This document shows, piece after piece, positions 21,925 to 31,328 of a DNA stretch of 64,000 nt; within the stretch, counting starts at the first letter, position 1; every line of letters starts with the position of its first letter. Source of the DNA: Pseudomonas frederiksbergensis (GTDB taxonomy: Bacteria; Pseudomonadota; Gammaproteobacteria; Pseudomonadales; Pseudomonadaceae); the NCBI RefSeq assembly GCF_035751725.1, contig NZ_CP142104.1, positions 5,146,001-5,210,000 on the forward strand. The letters are read 5' to 3'. The notes under the pieces were generated by a model, which was not told where the DNA came from, made no database searches, and saw only the letters and a program-made list of their open reading frames with translations. The translations under genes and the position numbers were made by a program.

Positions 21925-22605
21925 ATGACCGAATCCCGTCCCGTGCCCATTGCTTTGCCACACGCTTTTTTTGACCGAGACGCCCAGGAGCTCGCCCGGG
22001 ACCTGCTGGGCAAAGTGATTCGCCACAAGGTGGGCGGCCTCTGGCTCAGCGCCCGAATCATCGAGACCGAAGCCTACTACTTCGCCGAGAAAGGCAGCCA
22101 CGCCTCCTTGGGCTACACGGAAAAGCGCAGGGCTTTGTTCCTGGACGGCGGGCACATCTATATGTACTACGCTCGCGGCGGCGATTCGCTGAACTTCAGC
22201 GCGCAAGGCCCGGGCAATGCGGTGTTGATCAAATCGGCGTATCCCTGGGTCGATGCCATCAGCGGCCCGGACAGCCTGGCGCAGATGCTGCTCAACAACC
22301 CCGACGCCCAAGGCCGGCCACGTTCGCCGCAAAAGCTTTGTGCCGGGCAGACCTTGCTATGCAAGGCCTTGGGCCTGAAAGTGCCGGACTGGGACGCCAA
22401 GCGTTTCGACCCTGAACGGTTGCTGGTGGAAGACGTGGGCGTGCCGACGGTCAACGTGATCCAGACCACTCGCCTGGGCATTCCGCTGGGACGAGACGAA
22501 CACCTGCCCTACCGCTTCGTCGATGCCGCCTACGCACCCTGGTGCACCCGCAACCCGCTGCGGCGTGGACAGGTCGAGGGCCGGGATTATTTTTTGCTTT
22601 GCTGA
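21925..22605 (+). CDS. mpg: DNA-3-methyladenine glycosylase (AAG/MPG family)
   Basis: Excises alkylated purines such as 3-methyladenine, starting base excision repair. The 226-residue protein shows AAG family blocks: ARDLLGKVIRHKVGGLWLSARIIETEAYY with the catalytic Glu, SHASLGYTEKRRALFLDGGHIYMYYARG, and the C-terminal RFVDAAYAPWCTR. The start at 21925 is in frame with the family N-terminus. It is transcribed divergently from proA and followed by a gene for a DedA/PAP2 membrane protein. Confidence 0.95.
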   Translation: MTESRPVPIALPHAFFDRDAQELARDLLGKVIRHKVGGLWLSARIIETEAYYFAEKGSHASLGYTEKRRALFLDGGHIYMYYARGGDSLNFSAQGPGNAVLIKSAYPWVDAISGPDSLAQMLLNNPDAQGRPRSPQKLCAGQTLLCKALGLKVPDWDAKRFDPERLLVEDVGVPTVNVIQTTRLGIPLGRDEHLPYRFVDAAYAPWCTRNPLRRGQVEGRDYFLLC

Positions 22606-22674
22606 TGAAATAGGGCGCCTGCCGCTCCCACAGTAAAAGAGCATGCAGCTTGGATAAACAATGGAGTTGTCTTT

Positions 22675-23991
22675 ATGGGCCCATGGCTCGATAGCATTAC
22701 CGGCTGGCTGACCGTAAACCCGCAGTGGCTGGCGGTGGCGGTGTTTGTCGTGGCTTGCGTTGAATGCCTGGCCATCGCCGGGCTGATCGTGCCGGGCACT
22801 GTCTTGCTGTTCGCCATTGCAGTGCTCGCCGGCAGTGGCGCGTTGTCCTTGGGCGAGACCTTGCTGCTGGGGCTTCTCGGCGGATTGCTGGGGGACCTGG
22901 TGTCGTACTTCCTCGGCCGGCATTTCCACCAGAACATCCGGCGCCTGCCCGGGCTGCGGCATCATCCGGAATGGATGAGCGCGGCGGAAAGCTATTTCCA
23001 ACGCTACGGCATCGCCAGCCTGCTGGTGGGGCGCTTCATCGGCCCGCTGAGGCCGATGCTGCCGATGGTGGCCGGGATGTGCGACATGCCATTCCCGCGC
23101 TTCGCCATCGTCAGCGTGGTGGCGGCGGCGGGCTGGACCGTGGCCTATCTGTTGCCAGGCTGGGCCACCGGGGCGGCGTTCCGCCTGCCGCTGCCCGAAG
23201 GTTTCTGGCCACAAGCCGGCGTGGTCATCGGCAGCATCGCCGTGATGCTCGGCCTGAGCGTCAACAGCAGCCTGCGTCGCCATCGCCATGCCTCGGCGAT
23301 CATCGCAAGTGTTGGCCTGGTAATCCTGATTGGTATGTTCATCGGTTTCCGCTACCTGACCGCCTTCGACCAGGGCCTGATTGCACTGGTCCAGGAGCAT
23401 CGCAGCGCGACGCTGGACGAGATCGCCGTGACGTTCACGCTGATCGGTGAATTGCGCTACATGCTGATCGTCTGCAGCCTGGTGACCGGGTTGCTGCTGT
23501 TGGCACGGCAATGGCGCCAGGCAATCTTTGCCGGGGGCACGATGCTGCTCACGGCCCTTGCCAATACCGGCTTGAAGTTGTTTTTCGCCCGGGTGCGCCC
23601 GGAGATCCTGAGCGAACCACTGACCAGCTACAGCATGCCCAGCGGCCACGCCTCCGGCGCCTTCGCGCTGTTCTTGAGCCTGGCGATCCTGGCCGGCCGC
23701 GGACAACCGCCGCGCCTGCGCCTGACCTGGCTGTTGCTCGGCTCGCTGCCGGCGCTGGCCATCGCCCTCTCGCGGGTCTACCTCGGCGCCCACTGGCCGA
23801 GCGACATTGTTGCTGGTGCCATGCTCGCCGCCACCGTCTGCGCCGCCGTCCTGTGGCTGAGCCAGCGCCAGGAGCCGCTGCGTGCCATGTCGCCGAAAGT
23901 CTGGTGGCTGGTCCTGCCGGCGCTGATGGCGGCCTTCAGTTTCTTCGCCCTGCGGCATCTGCCCCATGCGATGTTGCGGTATGCCTATTGA
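22675..23991 (+). CDS. Fused DedA-PAP2 membrane protein (lipid transport/phosphatase)
   Basis: A 438-residue multi-span protein made of two parts. Residues 1-200 are DedA/SNARE-associated: GLIVPGTVLLFAIAVLAG, GGLLGDLVSYFLGR and ASLLVGRFIGPLRPMLPMVAG. Residues 210-438 form a type 2 phosphatidic acid phosphatase with all three motifs: KLFFARVRPE (KX6RP form), SMPSGHASG (PSGH), and SRVYLGAHWPSDIVAG (SRX5HX3D). A combined role in flipping and dephosphorylating a lipid such as undecaprenyl pyrophosphate is a reasonable inference from the two families. It follows mpg by 69 bases. Confidence 0.9.
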   Translation: MGPWLDSITGWLTVNPQWLAVAVFVVACVECLAIAGLIVPGTVLLFAIAVLAGSGALSLGETLLLGLLGGLLGDLVSYFLGRHFHQNIRRLPGLRHHPEWMSAAESYFQRYGIASLLVGRFIGPLRPMLPMVAGMCDMPFPRFAIVSVVAAAGWTVAYLLPGWATGAAFRLPLPEGFWPQAGVVIGSIAVMLGLSVNSSLRRHRHASAIIASVGLVILIGMFIGFRYLTAFDQGLIALVQEHRSATLDEIAVTFTLIGELRYMLIVCSLVTGLLLLARQWRQAIFAGGTMLLTALANTGLKLFFARVRPEILSEPLTSYSMPSGHASGAFALFLSLAILAGRGQPPRLRLTWLLLGSLPALAIALSRVYLGAHWPSDIVAGAMLAATVCAAVLWLSQRQEPLRAMSPKVWWLVLPALMAAFSFFALRHLPHAMLRYAY

Positions 23992-24058
23992 TGCTTGGCG
24001 AGGGAAACGAGCTGGAACGCAATCCTTATGGGGACGCTGACATTCCCATATCAGCGTG

Positions 24059-24649
24059 TCAGGCAAACAACTCGCCCTGCAACTCATCGAGCAACGCCTG
24101 GATCGCATCCAGGCGCTGTTGCGGGTCGTCGAGTTGCAGCAGGTCGATCTTGTCCAGTTCGTTGAACGGCAGCAGATAGGCCAATTGATTGGCGAGGGAC
24201 TGCTGGCCCGTGGCTTCGGTGCCCATGTTCAACGCCTCCACCATCGGATGTTCGGCCAGGGCCTTGAGCAGCGCCACAAGGTCGGCATCTTCGTCCTGCA
24301 ACGGTTGCTCCGGTTCGTCTTCCAACCACTCGACCTGTGCCACGGTGAGTTGATCGACCTGGACGCTGCTGCTGTGCACGAGGAAACGCCGTCCACCTTG
24401 CACGCGAATGCCCAGCAGGCCGTTTTCCTGCTGGGAAAAATCGGTGATCAGCGCCTCACACCCGACCCGTGCATAGCCATCGGGCGCGATGCCGACTTCC
24501 TCGCCATCGAGGATGCACACCACGCCGAAACCTTCGCCTTTTTTCATGCAGCGCCCGATCATGTCGAGGTAACGCGCCTCGAATATCTGCAGATCGAGAA
24601 TGCAACCGGGGAACAACACGGTGTTCAACGGAAACAGCGGCAAGCTCAT
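24059..24649 (-). CDS. Lon N-terminal substrate-binding domain protein
   Basis: A 196-residue stand-alone LON domain (PUA-like fold) without AAA or protease parts. Signatures include LPLFPLNTVLFPGCILDLQIFEARYLDM and FGVVCILDG. Such proteins are widespread, and their function is not settled; a role in recognising damaged proteins or a metabolite is speculative. The C-terminal half is acidic and helical. It lies 10 bases downstream of the LrgB-type gene and may be co-transcribed with it. Confidence 0.88.
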   Translation of the reverse strand: MSLPLFPLNTVLFPGCILDLQIFEARYLDMIGRCMKKGEGFGVVCILDGEEVGIAPDGYARVGCEALITDFSQQENGLLGIRVQGGRRFLVHSSSVQVDQLTVAQVEWLEDEPEQPLQDEDADLVALLKALAEHPMVEALNMGTEATGQQSLANQLAYLLPFNELDKIDLLQLDDPQQRLDAIQALLDELQGELFA

Positions 24650-24659
24650 AACTCGTTCC

Positions 24660-25376
24660 TTAAACCGTCATTGACACCACCAGCGGCAGCAACACCGCCG
24701 TGGCCACGCCCATCAAACTCATCGCCAGGGCCGCGAAAGCACCGGACTCCTCGCTTTCCTGCAACGCCACCGACGTGCCCACCGCATGGGCAGTCAGGCC
24801 CAGGGCCATGCCCCGCGCCTCAGGACTGTGGACACCCAACCGGGTCAAAATGCTCGGACCCAGGATCGCACCGAGTACGCCGGTAATCAGCACGAACACC
24901 GCCGCCATCGCCGCGACGCCACCGATCTGCTCGGCCACCAGCATGGCGATCGGCGAGGTTACCGACTTGGGCGCCATCGTCATCAGGATCATGTGCTCGG
25001 CGCCAAACGCCCAGCCCAGCACCACCGCAGAACCGGTGGCAAACACCCCGCCTATCACCAGCGTAGTAAAAATCGGCCAGAACAATTGACGGATTCGCCG
25101 CAGGTTCAAGTACAACGGCACCGCCAGCGCCACGGTGGCCGGCCCGAGCAGAATGCTCAGGATCTCGGTGCTCTTGCGGTATTCGGCGTAGCTGATACCG
25201 CAGCCCACCAGCACGCCGATCAAGACCAGCATCGACATCAATACCGGCTGCAGAAACACCCAGCGGGTCTTTTCGAACGCCGCCAGCACCAATTGATAGG
25301 CGCCCAAGGTGATGCCGATGCCGAACAACGGATGGTGAATGACCGAGGTCCAGGCGCCCTGCCAATCGAACATCAT
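24660..25376 (-). CDS. LrgB/CidB-family membrane protein
   Basis: A 238-residue polytopic protein with the family block MTMAPKSVTSPIAMLVAEQIGG and TAHAVGTSVALQESEESGAFAALAMSLMG. LrgB/CidB proteins partner with holin-like LrgA/CidA in control of murein hydrolase export and cell death, and related plant proteins carry glycolate; which applies here is unknown. The start MMFDWQGAW at 25376 overlaps the upstream LrgA stop (ATGATG). The same frame is open much further upstream, but that stretch reads LrgA DNA out of frame. Confidence 0.9.
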   Translation of the reverse strand: MMFDWQGAWTSVIHHPLFGIGITLGAYQLVLAAFEKTRWVFLQPVLMSMLVLIGVLVGCGISYAEYRKSTEILSILLGPATVALAVPLYLNLRRIRQLFWPIFTTLVIGGVFATGSAVVLGWAFGAEHMILMTMAPKSVTSPIAMLVAEQIGGVAAMAAVFVLITGVLGAILGPSILTRLGVHSPEARGMALGLTAHAVGTSVALQESEESGAFAALAMSLMGVATAVLLPLVVSMTV

Positions 25377-25738
25377 GGCGCGTCCTCCGGCTCGACACTG
25401 TGGCGCCGGGCCAGGCGCTGCATCAGCACCCCCGTCAACGCCACCGACAGGACCAGCGAGAGCACCAGCGCGCCGACAATCGCCCAGAAATCGGCGGCGA
25501 TCGCCCGGGCGTAGACCATCACCCCCACCGCCGGCGGCACCAGCAACAACGGCAGGTAACGCAGCAGGCTGCTGGCGGCCAGGTTCAACGGCTCGCTGAC
25601 TTCGCCGCGAGCGATCAGGTAGCCCAGAATCAGCAACAGGCCAACGATCGGCCCCGGCAGGATCGGCAGGAACAAATGGTTGATGGCAGTGCCCAGCAAT
25701 TGGAACAGCACCAGCCAGGTCAGGCCCCGTAGCAACAT
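25373..25738 (-). CDS. CidA/LrgA-family holin-like protein
   Basis: A 121-residue membrane protein with four predicted helices and the family motif FLPILPGPIVGLLLILGYL. Its stop overlaps the start of the LrgB-type gene, so the pair is translationally coupled, the standard cidAB/lrgAB arrangement. The basic and acidic C-terminal tail (LARRHSVEPEDAP) should be cytoplasmic. An imperfect hairpin (about 25822-25851) lies in the divergent region upstream; its function is unknown. Confidence 0.9.
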   Translation of the reverse strand: MLLRGLTWLVLFQLLGTAINHLFLPILPGPIVGLLLILGYLIARGEVSEPLNLAASSLLRYLPLLLVPPAVGVMVYARAIAADFWAIVGALVLSLVLSVALTGVLMQRLARRHSVEPEDAP

Positions 25739-25926
25739 CCGCTCTCTCCCCGCAACACGTGTCCAAAGAATGCGCCGGCATTATAAGCACGCCCGCGCTA
25801 TGGTTCGGCATTCGTAAAAAGCATGGTCGATGACCTTCGCGGTCGGCCATGTTGATCTACAGTGGTTCTCGGGGGCGCAGATCCCCGTTCCATATAAGCA
25901 GGACAGATGAACCAAGGAGAGTCTCA

Positions 25927-26382
25927 ATGCCCTATGTTCCCGTTACAGCGCTCAAGGATTATGTCGGCAAGGAACTTGGATGTTCCGATTGGCTGACCAT
26001 TGATCAGGACCGCATCAATCTGTTCGCCGAAGCCACCGGCGACTTCCAGTTCATCCACGTCGACCCGGTCAAGGCCGCGCAGACCCCATTCGGCAGCACC
26101 ATCGCCCACGGTTTCCTGTCGCTGTCGCTGATGCCCAAACTGATGGAAGACATCCTGATCCTGCCCGAGGGCGTGAAGATGGTCGTCAACTACGGGCTGG
26201 ACAGCGTGCGCTTCATCCAGCCGGTGAAAGTCGATTCCAAGGTCCGGCTCAAGGTCGACCTGGTGGACGTGACCGAGAAAAAACCTGGCCAATGGTTGCT
26301 CAAGGCCACCGCCACCCTGGAAATCGAAGGTTCGGAAAAACCGGCCTACATCGCCGAGCCGCTGTCGCTCTGCTTCGTGTAG
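25927..26382 (+). CDS. MaoC-like (R)-specific enoyl hydratase
   Basis: A 151-residue hot-dog-fold protein. The hydratase-2 motif is visible as FAEATGDFQFIHVDPVKA followed by GSTIAHGFLSLSL, with the catalytic Asp and His. Such enzymes hydrate enoyl-CoA to (R)-3-hydroxyacyl-CoA for fatty-acid or PHA metabolism. The start at 25927 has AAGGAG 9 bases upstream, and the preceding stretch has no homology. It appears to be a single-gene unit. Confidence 0.9.
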   Translation: MPYVPVTALKDYVGKELGCSDWLTIDQDRINLFAEATGDFQFIHVDPVKAAQTPFGSTIAHGFLSLSLMPKLMEDILILPEGVKMVVNYGLDSVRFIQPVKVDSKVRLKVDLVDVTEKKPGQWLLKATATLEIEGSEKPAYIAEPLSLCFV

Positions 26383-26475
26383 CCCCTCGCGGTCGCGAAA
26401 CCGCTCATGCAGTTTCGCATCGCTTCAACGCGCATAGCTGCGGCATACTCGTCGCCTGATTACCTGGATCCTGTT

Positions 26476-28194
26476 ATGCGCGCACTTGTACCCCTGACCC
26501 TGGCCCTCCTGCTCACCGCTTGTGGTGATGGCGAATCGCTGTTGCCTCCCGACGCGCGCCTGCCCGATGGTGGGCGTTATCGCGGCGACTTGGTGGACGG
26601 CCTGTTGCAAGGCCAGGGGCGCATCGACTACCCCAACGGCAGTTGGTACGCCGGCCAGTTCGACAAAGGCCAGTGGCATGGCACCGGTGAGTGGCACGGC
26701 AGTAACGGCGAGGTCTATCGCGGCCAATTCGAGCATGGGCTGTTTCACGGCCAGGGCAGCCTGACCACGTCGACCAGCAGCTACACCGGCGGCTTCAAGC
26801 TGGGTCGGCGGGACGGCGAAGGGACGCTCAAGGAAAACGGCATGACCTACCGGGGCGAGTTCAAGGCCGACCGATATTCCGGTCTCGGACGCCTCGAACT
26901 CGACGATGGCAGCCAGTACCAGGGCCCATTCGTCAACGGCAAGCCCAACGGCGAAGGCCAGCGCTTCGATGCCAGCGGCAACCAGTTCACCGGGCATTTC
27001 GTCGACGGCCAACTCCAGGGCAAGGGCACGTTCAACAGTGCCGACGGCGACGTCTACATCGGCGGCTTCCGGAATAACCAACTCAACGGTCGCGGTCGCT
27101 ACGAAAATGCCGACGGCGATGTCTGGATCGGCCAGTTCAGGGACGGCGCGCTGACCGGCAAGGGCGAATTGATTGGCGCCGACGGTAGCCATTATCGGGG
27201 CCACTTCAATGAATGGCGTTTCACCGGCGAAGGCCGGCTCAACCTGCCCGATGGCAGCTTCTACATCGGCCAGTTCGAAGGCGACAGCTATCACGGGCGC
27301 GGCACCCTCGTGCTCACCGACGGCACCGTGCAAGGCGGCACCTGGGTCAACGGCCAGAGGATACGCGACGCCGATGGCAGGCTGCTGCCGGACGTGCTTG
27401 AGAGAGGCATCCTGGCCCAGGGCCGGCTTCTCGACGACGCTCTCGCCAGCATCCCCGCCTCGACGCCGGCAGTGGAGCTGTACAGCCTGACCCTGGGCGG
27501 CGATGGCAAGCAAAGCGTGTTCCTGCGTGAATCCGACTATGTTTCCAATATGCTCGCCAGCCGTTTCGGCGCGTTCGGCCAGATCCGCCTGGTGAACCAC
27601 CGCGACCACCTCGGCGACCGGCCCATGGCCAGCCGCGAGAGCCTGCGCCGCGCCGCCGCCACCTTGGCCGAACGCAGCGGCCCGGAAGACCTGGTGTTCA
27701 TCTACCTGACCAGCCACGGCACCAGCGAGCACGAACTGGTGCTCGACCAGCCGCGCATGGAGCTGGCCGATCTGCCGGCCGATGAACTGGCCGCGGTGCT
27801 GGCGCCGCTGAAGAATCGCGACAAGATCGTGGTCATCTCGACCTGTTATTCCGGTGGTTTCATTCCGGCGCTCAAGGATGAGCGCACGTTGGTCATGACG
27901 GCATCCCGGGCTGATCGGGTGTCGTTCGGTTGTTCCGAGGAGGCCAACTTCACTTATTTCGGCGACGCTCTGTTCGCCCAGGCGCTCAACCAGACCGATG
28001 ACCTGGAGCAAGCCTTCAAGCGCGCCAAGGGCATCGTTGCCGAACGCGAGCAGGCGGACAATTTCGAAGCATCGGAACCGCAGATCTGGGCGCCGAGGAC
28101 GGTCCTGTCCCACTGGCAATTGCTGCGCAAGCAACAGGCGCGAAAAGCATTGCAAAGTGCTGCACTGAACGACGAGGGCAAAAAGAGCAACTAA
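26476..28194 (+). CDS. MORN-repeat lipoprotein with C-terminal caspase-like (C13) peptidase domain
   Basis: A 572-residue protein. The signal peptide ends in a lipobox (LALLLTAC), so it should be a lipoprotein. About residues 30-300 are MORN repeats of the form G.Y.G.F..G...G.G, roughly eleven of them. About residues 335-520 form a C13/legumain-like caspase-fold domain with a His in [10 protein letters not shown] (His414) and a Cys in [10 protein letters not shown] (Cys457), spaced as in that clan. The dyad looks intact, so it is probably an active Cys peptidase, but the substrate is unknown. The start at 26476 is set by the signal peptide; the frame extends 23 codons upstream without homology. 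Confidence 0.85.
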   Translation: MRALVPLTLALLLTACGDGESLLPPDARLPDGGRYRGDLVDGLLQGQGRIDYPNGSWYAGQFDKGQWHGTGEWHGSNGEVYRGQFEHGLFHGQGSLTTSTSSYTGGFKLGRRDGEGTLKENGMTYRGEFKADRYSGLGRLELDDGSQYQGPFVNGKPNGEGQRFDASGNQFTGHFVDGQLQGKGTFNSADGDVYIGGFRNNQLNGRGRYENADGDVWIGQFRDGALTGKGELIGADGSHYRGHFNEWRFTGEGRLNLPDGSFYIGQFEGDSYHGRGTLVLTDGTVQGGTWVNGQRIRDADGRLLPDVLERGILAQGRLLDDALASIPASTPAVELYSLTLGGDGKQSVFLRESDYVSNMLASRFGAFGQIRLVNHRDHLGDRPMASRESLRRAAATLAERSGPEDLVFIYLTSHGTSEHELVLDQPRMELADLPADELAAVLAPLKNRDKIVVISTCYSGGFIPALKDERTLVMTASRADRVSFGCSEEANFTYFGDALFAQALNQTDDLEQAFKRAKGIVAEREQADNFEASEPQIWAPRTVLSHWQLLRKQQARKALQSAALNDEGKKSN

Positions 28195-28222
28195 GCTGAA
28201 TCGTATCAAGGGGAGAAACACT

Positions 28223-28864
28223 ATGTACTTGACGCCTCAGCATGTTTTGCTCGCCGGCGCGACCGGGTTGACCGGGGAACACTTGTTGGACCGGCTGCTC
28301 AATGAGCCGACCATCACCCGGGTACTGGCGCCTTCGCGCCGGCCACTGGCCGAGCATCCGCACTTGGAAAATCCGGTTGGGGAACCGGCCGAGTTGCTGC
28401 AACGGCTGGAGGGCCCGGTCGACATCGCGTTCTGCTGCCTCGGCACCACCATCAAGAAAGCCGGCTCCGAACAGGCGTTTCGCGCGGTGGACCTTGACCT
28501 GGTGGTGGCCTTCGCCAAACGTGCCCGAGAGCTGGGCGCACGGCATCTCATCGTGATCAGTGCGTTGAATGCAGACGCGAAGTCATCGATTTTCTACAAC
28601 CGGGTCAAGGGTGAAATGGAGGCTGCCCTCAAGGCCCAGGACTGGCCGCAGTTGACCATCTGCCGGCCCTCGCTGTTGCTGGGCGATCGGGTAGAACCGC
28701 GTTTGGCGGAGCAACTCGCCGGGCCTTTGTCCAAGTTGATCCCGGGCAAATACCACGGTATCGAAGCCTGCCAACTGGCCCGGGCCATGTGGCGCCTGGC
28801 GTTGGAAGAGCAGGATGGGGTGCGGGTGGTGGAGTCGGATGAGTTGCGCAGGCTTGGCAAATAG
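28223..28864 (+). CDS. NAD(P)-binding short-chain reductase-like protein
   Basis: A 213-residue Rossmann protein with the nucleotide-binding motif [15 protein letters not shown] at its N-terminus and [19 protein letters not shown] downstream. It also has [23 protein letters not shown], resembling the HTATIP2/NmrA-like atypical short-chain dehydrogenases (YNRVKGEME in place of YxxxK). The substrate cannot be told. AAGGGGAG lies 9 bases upstream of the ATG at 28223. It lies 28 bases after the MORN-peptidase gene. Confidence 0.85.
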   Translation: MYLTPQHVLLAGATGLTGEHLLDRLLNEPTITRVLAPSRRPLAEHPHLENPVGEPAELLQRLEGPVDIAFCCLGTTIKKAGSEQAFRAVDLDLVVAFAKRARELGARHLIVISALNADAKSSIFYNRVKGEMEAALKAQDWPQLTICRPSLLLGDRVEPRLAEQLAGPLSKLIPGKYHGIEACQLARAMWRLALEEQDGVRVVESDELRRLGK

Positions 28865-28919
28865 CCTGGCGCCCGGGACAACAAATGATCCCTAGCACAC
28901 CTGCATTTTCAGCTTGTCG

Positions 28920-29204
28920 TTACAGCCCACCCGTGGCCTGGAACCCCACTCCCAGCGCCGTAAACAACGACAACGGCAACAACAAGGTATCCAGCAGCGC
29001 ACTTCCCGGCAGGTCGAGGCCCGGATAGCTCGGCGCCTCGGCACCAAAACGGTCCTTGGCGCAGCAGCCTCCATTGAGGGCGTACAAGTCCAGGCGTGTC
29101 CCGGCATAGACCACCGGCGCTCCTGGCTTGGCGGCGTCGAGGGTGCGAGCGGTGGCGCAGCCGGTCAGTTGCAAGGCCAGCAACACCGCCAGCAGCTTAT
29201 TCAT
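28920..29204 (-). CDS. YceK/YidQ-family lipoprotein
   Basis: A 94-residue protein with a lipobox ([11 protein letters not shown], Cys16) and the family pattern [37 protein letters not shown]. YceK/YidQ proteins are small periplasmic-facing lipoproteins of unknown role. It overlaps the end of ubiX by 8 bases and is probably translated from the same mRNA. Confidence 0.85.
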   Translation of the reverse strand: MNKLLAVLLALQLTGCATARTLDAAKPGAPVVYAGTRLDLYALNGGCCAKDRFGAEAPSYPGLDLPGSALLDTLLLPLSLFTALGVGFQATGGL

Positions 29205-29844
29205 CGCAGCTCAAATGATGCTCGCCCCAGCGCGGCAACATATCTTGGGGAATGTTCAGCAGGTTAAGGATCCGTGCCACGACAAAGTCGATCAGGTCGT
29301 CGATGGTCTGCGGCTGGTGATAGAACCCCGGCGAGGCCGGCAGGATGGTCACGCCCAAGTTCGACAGCTTGAGCATGTGCTCCAGATGAATGCTCGAATA
29401 CGGCGCTTCCCGCGGCACCAGGATCAACTGGCGGCGCTCCTTGAGCGTGACGTCGGCCGCACGCTCGATCAGGTTGTTGCAGGCCCCGGTGGCAATCGCC
29501 GAGAGTGTGCCGGTGGAACACGGCACCACCACCATCGCCGCTGGCGCGCCGGAGCCCGAGGCCACCGGCGACATCCAGTCTTCCTTGCCGTACACACGAA
29601 TCTGCCCCGCCGCCGCACCGGTGTATTCGGTGAGGAAGGCCTGCATCATCTGGGGCTTGGCTGGCAGGGTCACGTCGGTCTCGGTGGCCATCACCAGTTG
29701 CGCGGCCTTGGAGATGAGGAAATGCACCTCGCGCTCCTCGCGCACCAGGCAATCGAGCAGGCGCAAGCCGTACTGGGCGCCGGACGCACCGGTCATCGCC
29801 AGCGTGATGCGTTCCGGGCCACCGTCCTGCAAAAGCGTGCTCAT
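29197..29844 (-). CDS. ubiX: Flavin prenyltransferase UbiX
   Basis: Makes prenylated FMN, the cofactor of UbiD-type decarboxylases used in ubiquinone synthesis. The 215-residue protein shows [19 protein letters not shown] at the start, the block [46 protein letters not shown] and [12 protein letters not shown]. The start at 29844 (MSTLLQDGG) overlaps the mpl stop as ATGA; upstream codons in the same frame are mpl sequence. Placement after mpl is the usual Pseudomonas order. Confidence 0.96.
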   Translation of the reverse strand: MSTLLQDGGPERITLAMTGASGAQYGLRLLDCLVREEREVHFLISKAAQLVMATETDVTLPAKPQMMQAFLTEYTGAAAGQIRVYGKEDWMSPVASGSGAPAAMVVVPCSTGTLSAIATGACNNLIERAADVTLKERRQLILVPREAPYSSIHLEHMLKLSNLGVTILPASPGFYHQPQTIDDLIDFVVARILNLLNIPQDMLPRWGEHHLSCDE

Positions 29845-31190
29845 TTCAGCGCCTCGGCCAGTTTGCCGTGCAAGCCGCCGAAGCCGCCGTTGCTCATGAT
29901 CACCACGTGGGTGCCGGGCTGGGCCTGGCTCTTCACGCGCTCGATGATGCCTTCCAGGGAATCGCTGACAATCGACGGCACCGTGCACAGCGCGGCTGTA
30001 GCGCCAAGATCCCAGCCCAGGTTGGCCGGTGCGTACCAGATCACCTGGTCGGCATCGACCACGCTTTCCGGCAGGCCGTCGCGGTGGGCGCCGAGCTTCA
30101 TCGAGTTGGAACGCGGCTCGATGATCGCAATCAGCGGCGCATCACCGATGCGCTTGCGCAAACCGTCGAGGGTGGTGGCGATAGCCGTCGGGTGATGGGC
30201 AAAGTCGTCATAAATGGTGATGCCGCGCACCTCGGCGACTTTCTCCATCCGCCGCTTCACGCTCTTGAACGCGCTCAACGCGGCGATGCCCATCGACGGC
30301 ACCACGCCGACATGACGAGCCGCCGCCAAGGTCGCCAAAGCGTTGGCAACGTTGTGTTGGCCGGTCATGTCCCACTCAACCACGCCTTGGGACTGGCCCT
30401 CGAACATCACTTCGAACTCAGAGCCGTCTTCCTTGAGCAATTTCACCTGCCACTGCCCGCCCGCGCCGGTGGTTTGCACCGGGGTCCAGCAGCCCATTTC
30501 GATGACGCGCTGCAACGCCGGCTCGGTGGTCGGATGAATCACCAGGCCTTCGCTGGGGATGGTGCGCACCAAATGGTGGAACTGTCGCTCGATGGCCGGC
30601 AGATCGGGAAAGATGTCGGCATGATCGAACTCGAGGTTGTTGAGGATCGCCGTGCGTGGACGGTAGTGGACGAACTTCGAGCGTTTATCGAAAAACGCAC
30701 TGTCGTATTCGTCGGCCTCGATCACGAAAAACGGCGTGCCGCCCAAGCGCGCCGATACCGAGAAATTCTGCGGCACGCCACCGATCAGGAAGCCCGGGCT
30801 CATCCCGGCGTGCTCCAGCACCCAGGCGAGCATGCTGCTGGTGGTGGTCTTGCCGTGGGTGCCGGCCACGGCAAGGACCCAACGGCCCTGCAACACGTGA
30901 TCGGCCAGCCACTGCGGGCCCGAGACATACGGCAGGCCTTTGTTGAGCACGTACTCCACCGCCGGGTTGCCACGGGACATGGCGTTGCCGATGACCACCA
31001 GGTCCGGCGCCGGCTCCAGTTGCGCCGGGTCGTAGCCTTGGGTCAGCTCGATGCCCTGAGCCTCCAGCTGCGTGCTCATGGGCGGATAGACGTTGGCGTC
31101 GGAACCGGTCACATGGTGGCCCAGCTCTTTGGCCAGGACCGCCATCGAACCCATGAAAGTGCCGCAAATACCGAGAATATGGATGTGCAT
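29841..31190 (-). CDS. mpl: UDP-MurNAc:L-Ala-gamma-D-Glu-meso-DAP ligase Mpl
   Basis: Re-attaches recycled murein tripeptide to UDP-MurNAc. The 449-residue enzyme is a Mur-ligase relative with [17 protein letters not shown], the ATP-binding loop [27 protein letters not shown], and [16 protein letters not shown]. Together with ldcA in this window it belongs to cell-wall recycling. The start ATG at 31190 is chosen by family alignment; six open codons precede it. The downstream ubiX start overlaps its stop. Confidence 0.97.
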   Translation of the reverse strand: MHIHILGICGTFMGSMAVLAKELGHHVTGSDANVYPPMSTQLEAQGIELTQGYDPAQLEPAPDLVVIGNAMSRGNPAVEYVLNKGLPYVSGPQWLADHVLQGRWVLAVAGTHGKTTTSSMLAWVLEHAGMSPGFLIGGVPQNFSVSARLGGTPFFVIEADEYDSAFFDKRSKFVHYRPRTAILNNLEFDHADIFPDLPAIERQFHHLVRTIPSEGLVIHPTTEPALQRVIEMGCWTPVQTTGAGGQWQVKLLKEDGSEFEVMFEGQSQGVVEWDMTGQHNVANALATLAAARHVGVVPSMGIAALSAFKSVKRRMEKVAEVRGITIYDDFAHHPTAIATTLDGLRKRIGDAPLIAIIEPRSNSMKLGAHRDGLPESVVDADQVIWYAPANLGWDLGATAALCTVPSIVSDSLEGIIERVKSQAQPGTHVVIMSNGGFGGLHGKLAEALK

Positions 31191-31328
31191 AGTCGACCTC
31201 GTAAACATGGCCGCAGGTTAGCGTAGGGAGGGGAAAATCGCACCTTGTGTTTCAGCCCCCCGTACACAGGCGGCTGACCGCACAACAGCAGTCAGCAGTC
31301 AGCAGTCATCTGATTAATTATCAGTGGT

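Noticed and set aside
31280..31312. Tandem heptamers (AGTCAGC repeated) upstream of mpl, considered as a CRISPR or operator
   Set aside because: Only three short copies with no spacers, so not CRISPR; too small to assign a role.
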